From: Sanderia malayensis | Taxonomy: Eukaryota; Cnidaria; Scyphozoa; Semaeostomeae; Pelagiidae | Direction of reading: 5' to 3' | Assembly: GCA_013076295.1 (NCBI GenBank) | Contig: RQOL01000915.1 | Span: forward strand, 496,001 to 560,000 | DNA: 64,000 nt | Shown here: piece after piece, positions 56,901-64,000 of the stretch | Numbering within the stretch: the stretch's first letter is position 1 | How the letters are laid out: every line of letters starts with the position of its first letter | Notes under the pieces: model-generated | What the model saw: only the letters and a program-made list of their open reading frames with translations | Databases searched by the model: none | What the model was told of the DNA's origin: nothing | Program-made: the position numbers and the translations under genes

Positions 56901-57180
56901 ACAAAACATACCTCTGTAAGTCAACATTAATTAAATTCTGATGCTCATCATAGATGGTCCTTTACTGTTTTATTAGTTGACAAAGACCACAGCCAAGTGT
57001 CATGCATGCACTCAACTAATAGCAGGCTAATTGTTGTTGTCCCTAAAACAAAACAAACTTTGATGTTGCATCTTATCTACTGTACCATCAGTACGAGGCT
57101 TACTGATGAAAACGAGGATTTTCAAATGAAAACGAGGCTGATCGCTAAAACTAATTTCCATGCATGTTAAACACTACAAT
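50991..57180. other. Gene-poor AT-rich stretch
   Basis: No gene recognised. Contents worth noting: two diverged copies of one repeat (about 51865-52450 and 55970-56420; shared pieces include TTTGTGGCTGCCTTCTTTG and ACATATAGTTT), and an A-rich tract at about 55035-55100 that could be a retroposon tail. Many short open frames fit chance in AT-rich DNA. Confidence 0.5.
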
Positions 57181-57234
57181 CGTGACAATAGATAGACAGG
57201 GAGGCGAGGGAGAGCCAAACCACTGTACGTGGGG

Positions 57235-57344
57235 TGGAAAGGGCATGAGCGTTAGCGAATGCAGCGCACGAAGTGCGCCAACCACATTAAACTTTTTTAC
57301 TTGAGGGCTCCGGGAAGCGAGCGTTAGCGAGCGCCCCCGGCTAG
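57235..57344 (+). mobile_element. Helitron 3' tail fragment
   Basis: GGCATGAGCG, AGCGAATGCAGCGCACGAAG, and a tail GGGCTCCGGGAAGCGAGCG...GCGCCCCCGGCTAG ending at 57344. It matches the tails at 37.15-37.25 kb and, on the other strand, 26.62-26.72 kb. Only the tail is present. The next base begins a head. Confidence 0.65.
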
Positions 57345-58193
57345 TCTCTATATATAAATCTACATCACACGTGACCGCCGACTCTAACAATGGCTATTGT
57401 TTCGTTGAACAATGAAACGTTCGAAAAAACAATGGGATCAAGGACGGGGCTTGTATCATAAAGGCTTTTTTCCTGGGGTCAATAAGGGTGCAAATTGGTA
57501 CGAAATGATCGCTGCATTGTGCTGATGAAAACTAAAGCTTTCCGCTAATTTCTAACCCCAGCGTTCGGGAGTTATGGCCCATTTTGTGTTCCGACTTTCT
57601 AGAAAGTTCCGAGGACGGAGTTAATGAGATGCAAAACGAGCAGGGAGAAGCACGTGTTTTTTTGGTTGAACGGCGGCAAGTTGCTCGGGTTTAAACGTGA
57701 ATACGTGCCGGAAATCAATTGTAAAGACGTGTCAATTGTTCTCAGACCTGTGGAGACAATTGTGGACAATTATTTCAAGGTATTTCCTTTATTCATTGTT
57801 TTTGGCTGAAAATAGCACGAGTTTTGTTTTGTTAACCTCACGTTTTTCTTTTGGCTCGAGGGCCTAACCAAAACACGAAGACAATTTTGATTTTCTCGGG
57901 TCGTTCTGGGCCGATTTTCTCCATTTAAACTTTCGATAACTGTTTATTTACACGAGAACTAAAGTTATCTGGGGTTGTTTTTTTTGTTTTGTCGATTTTC
58001 CTCTGTTTTGGACAGTTTTGCCGAGTTTGGGTTTTGCTGGAAAACACGAAATTTTCAAGCAACACGCGTGTGTTTTGCATTTGCGAAAATTAATTTTTAA
58101 CCTGCCAAAACTTTGTTTTTTCACCCAAATACTTTCGATAAATGTTCGCCAAGCTATTAGCTTCATGTTGATATTTTCGTGGGTGTGTAGGAC
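57345..58193 (+). mobile_element. Helitron 5' head region (copy 3)
   Basis: Starts TCTCTATATATAAATCTAC and contains TCACACGTGACC as in the heads at 37255, 40878 and 61026. It follows 40878-41764 closely but with many single-base losses, then stops at the gap. Confidence 0.65.
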
Positions 58194-58293
58194 NNNNNNN
58201 NNNNNNNNNNNNNNNNNNNNNNNNNNNNNNNNNNNNNNNNNNNNNNNNNNNNNNNNNNNNNNNNNNNNNNNNNNNNNNNNNNNNNNNNNNNNN
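58194..58293. other. Assembly gap of exactly 100 N
   Basis: One hundred N in a row is the usual placeholder for a gap of unknown length. The left side matches sequence ending near 41764 and the right side matches sequence starting at 34508, so the true content between them is unknown. Confidence 0.98.
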
Positions 58294-61025
58294 TAATCCG
58301 AACAGAACATCTTTCTTCTTTTACAAATACAGGGTTTCAAAAAAGTTGATTTGTCAGAATATTTGGTAAGTGTGACAACAATTGTTCCTATACAAAACCT
58401 ATATTAATTAATTTTTAAATGCCTCAACCTATAATGCACATTCATATCCCAAATCGGAAGCTTAGCTACTACTTAAAGTGGCAGTAGTGGTAGTCAAACC
58501 TGCAACACAAAGCAAATAAAACCTAGCAATACAAAAGCAAACTTCATGCAGATATGCAAATAAAACCTAGCCTGTTCTAACACAACAATTTTATATTTAT
58601 GCATTGTTCTATTGTTAGCATGAAATCCATGAGTAACCTTGCCACTATGTACATTATTACCACTGTTTTGCTTTTAGTTGTTAAAGAACAGAAATAAAAG
58701 AGAGTGATGTAGGTTATAACATGAAGTACTTCAATTGTTTCACTTAGAAACATTAAAATATCCCATACGTCCCTTTCAATACCAAGCGTTCATTGCAATA
58801 TATTTTAGAATTATTTATTTTATTTTGCAGCTCATCACTAATAAACAACTTTATCCAGTTAATCAAAAAATCATTCTTGATTCCAATTTCGCCATCACCA
58901 CCATTTCAGTAAAATACAGTTGCATATATAACACATTTTTATTCTCTTCTGTCACACATCTTCCAAAATGCTAAGAAAAGCCAAAAAAAGCATGACCGGC
59001 AATACACGTAGAAATAAAGTACAGGAAGCAACTCGCCGAGTTCGTGGGAATAACCATCAGCCTCATCCAGTTGATTTACCACCTGATAATACTGTACAGG
59101 GAGCAGTGAATGATCTTCATCACTTGCAGCAAGAATGCCCTCAGCAACCAGCCCCAGAATATCAACCACTCCCAGTTCATTATCCACAGATGCAGGCATT
59201 GTATGTGCCATGGTAACTACCTGCGATGCTTCCCCACTACGGACTATCAGCAGTTTCAAACCAATAAGCAATGGCTTACAATATCCTGCAGCACTGGCCC
59301 CTCAACTTCAGGTACCCAACTCAATAATTTGTGCTAATCTTTTCAAAATAAAATAACTACATATCATACAACTATTTAAAATTAACAACGATCAAAATCA
59401 AGCCAGTTATTATATCAACCAAATTATCATATTTTTCCATCTGCAGGTACCGCCGATGGTTATGCAGTTGCAACAACCCCTTCTGAATCGTATCATGAAG
59501 GTCAAGCAGCAATACAAATGGCTGATGTGGAGATGCTTAATGTAATCAAGCCCAAAATCACAATGAGGTAAAATGAAATTTTTAACACAAGCTAACTACA
59601 GTTAGAGATGTCCATTTTCAATAACCGAAATGCCTCATGCAATTTCCCTATTTCAGACATGTATGCTAAGTTTCCATGTATATTTATATCAATTTACAAA
59701 ATCCCACAGTAATGACATTAAAATTTCTAATAACTAATAACTAAAATAACTAATTTCATTTAATTTTCATTATTAACAGATACGGCCTATACAGATGCAA
59801 CCCCAAATACATATTGGAAAATGAAATAATGAATTGAAAGGCCAGCACAACCTGATGAAATCAACGTGGAACAGCACATTCCAATTCCACATGATAACCA
59901 GGTAAAACAGACTACCATCACAATTGGCTTAAAATACACCAGTCATTCTCCATAGGACCATGTCAGAAAATTATTTTGCTCTCTAAGTACACATATCTTC
60001 ACAAGTTTCAGCTTTATGCATTTGAAAACACATGATTGAATTATATTAAAGGCCTACTGCAATCAAAATAGTGATATGATTTTCTTACATTTCATGGTAA
60101 ACCTATTCGAACTGATCATAAAACCGTTTCCAGAATGAAAATTGATCCGGTAGAATTGTTTTACAAGCCCGCAAAGTCGTCGATTTTGCCATTTCAACTG
60201 CGACAAGCGTGACGTAATAACCAGGACCCATTTCAAGTTTTTGTATTGAAGTGTATTGTAGCTTTTTGCTTCACTCCGTCTAGCTCAATAAATAACTAAT
60301 TAATTAAAAATCGCATCCCAAGGCATAAATATTAAAGTGTTTTCACAAATTTTAATTTTTTTTTTCATAATTTTAGAAGCGATTTGGGGGGAGTAATTGG
60401 GTTCTGAATTGGGGCAGTTTTGGTCGTGACGTCAAACTGCGGGAGGGCGATCAGCCGCGGCGGAGAGCGGAAGCAAACAACGGGGATTATCAGTGTCGAG
60501 ATGAAATATACTTTTGCATTTGACTTGACTGAGTCGCATATGATATATGTGTGAGAGAATGCAGAGATGTTTTCAGAATCTACATGGACTATTTACGCTC
60601 AGAGTTGGCTTTTTAAGATATATCTGATGCTGCTAGTTGTTGTCAGTCCAGTCTTATCAAAACGAATTACTTTTACATCACGTCTGGCTGGAACGTATGT
60701 ATGTATGGCATGAGCGCTAGCGAATGCAGCGCGCGAAGCGCGCCAACCACACAAACCTTCGTTCACTTGACGGGCTCCGAGGAGGGAGCGAAGCGAGCGA
60801 ACTCGGCTCATGTATGTATGTATGTATGCATGTATGTATGTATGTATGTATGTATGTATGTATGTATGTATGTAGGTATGTTTGTATGTAGGTATGTATG
60901 TATGTATGTATGTATGTATGGGCATGAGCGGGAGCGAATGCAGCGCGCCAAGTGCGCCAACCACATTAAACTTTTGTTGCTTGGGGGGCTCCGGGGAGGG
61001 AGTGTAGTGACCAGGCCCCGGCTAG
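58294..61025 (+). pseudogene. Helitron 5' exons only (copy 3) and tail
   Basis: A near-identical copy of 34508-37254: exon pieces at about 58333-58365, 58968-59312, 59447-59568 and 59780-59900, a GC-rich patch at 60420-60470, TATG tract and the CTAG end at 61022-61025. Unlike copy 1 it carries a stop (TGG to TAG-type change giving a stop at 59214-59216) and several one-base deletions inside exons. Confidence 0.7.
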
Positions 61026-64000
61026 TCTATCTATATATACTATTCTACGATCACACGTGACCAGCCGACTGTGAACAATCACTATAATACTAAAATTGGA
61101 GCGGTAAAGGTGTTGCGCTCAAAGGCTTCTCTTCGCGAGTTTTGTGGGCCACGTTTCATCCAATTTCGTCACTCTGTTTATTCCCAAAACTACTCGGACG
61201 TTTTCCCAGTAACGTGTATTTTTGCAACGCCTTATTGCTTTTTCGAAATTCGTTTTGGTTTTCGAGACATTTCCACTTTTCTAACTCGAAGATTCTTCGC
61301 CCTTTGTTTTCCCGTAGCGAGGCCTTTCTCTTTCGTGTGAGAGGATGGAGTGCGTGCTGTTCTTTCGCCTTTTGTTTTGCGTGCGGGGGGGACGTGTCGA
61401 TAGCTTGGACGCGTACTGAAGCTTTTGAATCGAACAAAACGTGTTGTGCTCAACGACCCCCTGACCATTATGGCCTCTGGATGATGTAATGTTTCTGCAA
61501 AGATCGATCCTGCGTTGTTTTGCGTTGCTAAGCATTTTCGAAACAATGAAACCCTGTGACGTTTCGCACTTATTCGTTTGCGTCCTTTGTTACCGCGACC
61601 TTTGGTTAACAAGGAAAGTGTGCAATTCATTTTTGATTTTCGAATTTGGGAATTGGGATGGGCAGGCAAGGCAAACCGAATGGATTTTTTTCGTTGGAAG
61701 GCTGTTTTATTTTTGCTGCCGTTTTACTCGAGATTTCCAACTAAAAGCTTCAGGATTTAACTGGTAAGTTGTTAAGTTGTTTCTGCTTCCATTTACTAAA
61801 TTTCTTTGTATCTTCTTATCGTGATTTCAATATATTTAGGTGAACTGGTTTTTAGAAAGTTTTACGCATTCTAAATTTCCAAATAATTCTTTGCTTTAGA
61901 AATCCCCACTGTACTAAATCGAATACTAAAACGATGAATTATCAAATTCTGCTTTTATAATTACAGGTCTGGATAAAACGATCTAAATAAGGAATTTCAG
62001 AAACAGCAATTTCGTGATTTCACTCAACTGAAAGCCTTCAAAGCACGTGGTGGAGCTGTCTAAAAGCTATTTTGCCCTCCCTTGCCATCAACTGGAATTT
62101 TACTTCAAAGCTACTCTTCAGAACTGTTATGATCAGAACTCTACTGGTAAGTGGCTCAGTTGTTTCTAATTGCCTTTACTAAACCTCTTTCTATCCTTCT
62201 TATCCTGTTTTCAAGATATTCTGATGAGCTGGTTTATAGGAATGTTTGCCCGCTCTAAATTTCTAAATAATTCTTTGCTTTAGAAATCTCCACTGTACTA
62301 AATCGAATACTAAACCGATGAATGATCAAATTCTGCTTTTATAATTACAGGTCTGGATACAACGATGTAACTCATGAATTTCAGAAACTGCAATTTTGTG
62401 CTTTCACTCAACCGAAGGCCTTCAAAGCACGTGGTGCAGTTGTCTACAAGCTTTTTTGCTCTCCTTTGCAATCAACTGGAATTTTACTTGAATGTTACTC
62501 TTCAGAACTTTTACGAGCAGAACTTTACTGGTAAGTGGCTGAGTTGTTTCTATATTCCTTTACTAAACTTCTTTGTATCCTTCTTATCGTGTTTTCAAGA
62601 TATTCTGATAAGCTGGTTTATAGAAATATTTGGGCGCTCTAAATTTCTAAGTAATTCTTTGCTTTACAAATCTCCACTATATTAAATCGAATACTTAACC
62701 AATGAGTGATGAGATTCAGTGTTTTTAATAACAGGCTTGGATACAACGATCTAAATCACGAATTTCAGAAACAGCAATTTTGGGATTTCACTCAACAGAA
62801 GGCGTTCTAAACCATTGTTCTAAACACGTGGAGTTGCCTAAGAGCTATTTTGCTGAATTACTATTGCCGACTTGCCATCCGCCTGCTAACATTGTGAATT
62901 CATCTTTCAAGCACATCACTTTCTTTCTGGATCAGATAAACCCTGGAAAGGTTGCTTCAATTCCACTTGGATTCTAAAAGTGCCTGTCACTGAGCGTGAT
63001 TCGCTATTCAAAACACGAAAGTTGTGGATTTTGGCCTGTGAAATATGTGAGTAAATTGTTTAAAAACTGTCATGATCTGCTGTATTTAAAAGCCCTTTTA
63101 TTTAATCATATTCGACTGGTACCTGGGTGTTTAGGAGCATTCAACTTCGGGGCCTCTTTAAAATTTTCATAATGGCCTTTCGTATTGCTTTCATGGAAAT
63201 CGTGTAGTTATAAACATGCGTTATTGAGTGCCAACTGGTGTATTAAAATTGTGTATTCTTTAATCGAAATCTCTAATGAAATTGATAAATTCAGTCCGAA
63301 TCTGTTTTCTGATATTATGTACTCACAAATCTGATAATTTGTTCACAAAGTTTCTCCGCATGGGGTTCGAGTTGAGGTGTTTCTGCCACACTGGCTAAAA
63401 AAGCTGCTGAAATTTCTGCATCGTGAAAAACATGGACCCGGAACAACTTGGTATGGCAATCGGGGCTCGGGGTTACATGCACTGTGTTCTCGGGAGAGAT
63501 TTGATCTGTATTTTTAAAATTGTTTATTCCTTCATCAAAATCTCGAATCCAGTGGATCAATTCATTCGCAATGGTTCTCTGATATTACTCGCAAACTTGA
63601 CGTATTGTTCACGGAACTTCCTCTCTGCGTGGGTTTTGAGTTGAAGCGTTTCTGCCACGCTGAATAAAGTGCTGGATTTCTCGCATCACGGGAAAACACG
63701 GACCTGGAATAGCCTGGAATGAGAACCGGGGCTCGGGAATTCCATGGACCGTGTGTTCGGGGAATGGATGTAACTAATAAAACTTGCATAATTTCAACTG
63801 AAAGTATATTACTTTTTGTGTCCATCCCAATTTTTTGATGATCGCTGTTTCACTCAGATCGAAGGCCAAAACAACAGAAACCCACCCCAATTTTTGTTGA
63901 AGATTACTGTCCCGCTCAGATCGAAGGCCAAAACAACAGAAACCCACCCCAATTTTTGTTGAAGATCACTGTCCCACTCAGGTCGAAAGCCAAAAGAACA
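61026..64000 (+). mobile_element. Second copy of the 3.6-kb non-autonomous Helitron, cut by the window end
   Basis: Follows 37255-40229 almost base for base, including the 383-bp exon-like units (from about 61760) and the first units of the 60-bp minisatellite (from about 63840). The 3' hairpin lies beyond the window. Confidence 0.85.

Noticed and set aside
57948..58340. Open frames running through the N gap
   Set aside because: Unknown bases were read as codons; there is no evidence of coding.

Overview
The window is AT-rich nuclear DNA of a eukaryote, almost certainly an invertebrate metazoan. It has spliced reading frames with GT/AG introns, two PIF/Harbinger transposons each with a Myb/SANT partner gene, a KDZ-type transposase with cysteine clusters, and Helitrons with Rep-helicase exons and CTAG hairpin ends. 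Nearly every recognisable gene belongs to a mobile element. I see no bacterial-style operons, no rRNA or tRNA gene, no CRISPR array and no confident host gene. The one possible host trace is a pair of phase-compatible exons near 1.5-1.9 kb.

Region 1 (1-3.4 kb): the left edge holds the N-terminal part of an HUH endonuclease (Rep-like) on the minus strand, cut by the window border. Then come a 25-bp perfect inverted repeat, two possible exons, a Helitron 3' hairpin relic and an unrecognised open frame.

Region 2 (3.4-16 kb, minus strand): an old, spliced KDZ transposase gene with at least ten recognisable exon pieces. It has been invaded three times. A 464-bp foldback element sits inside an exon near 4 kb, flanked by an 11-bp direct repeat. 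A 2.56-kb element with ~380-bp terminal inverted repeats (7323-9887) lies in one intron; its only gene is a FEN1/PIN-like nuclease. A ~4.3-kb block (about 10.55-14.87 kb) lies in another intron; it carries a C2H2 zinc-finger gene and a putative RNase H-fold (DDE-like) transposase, bracketed by oppositely oriented GTGGTTAC/GTAACCAC motifs. The last two are the best candidates for undescribed systems.

Region 3 (16-28.5 kb): a decayed Helitron Rep-helicase (minus) abuts a decayed PIF/Harbinger (HARB2). HARB2's transposase gene is split exactly at an A|T site by a 6.1-kb block of two tail-to-head non-autonomous Helitrons (21206-27326). The tail of one Helitron has grown into a 114-bp satellite array. 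A younger, nearly intact PIF/Harbinger (HARB1, 22653-25308) inserted into that array, leaving an ATT target duplication and the array in phase.

Region 4 (28.5-33.9 kb): gene-poor, with a TTAA-flanked element with long inverted repeats at 30489-32212.

Region 5 (33.9-51 kb): a Helitron neighbourhood. It contains a 5'-exon-only copy (about 34.5-36.1 kb), a complete-looking non-autonomous Helitron (37255-40877), a second head (40878) with minisatellites, and the most complete Helitron gene (44490-50813). That gene has zinc-cluster, Rep and PIF1-like helicase parts but at least three frameshifts.

Region 6 (51-64 kb): gene-poor sequence, then a near-identical second copy of 34.5-40.2 kb at 58.29-64.0 kb, starting right after a gap of exactly 100 N. 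The gap and the one-base deletions near it suggest that part of this duplication may be an assembly artefact.

The elements act together as a nested stratigraphy. KDZ and HARB2 are the oldest layers, Helitron concatemers and the two intron-dwelling elements came later, and HARB1 is among the youngest.
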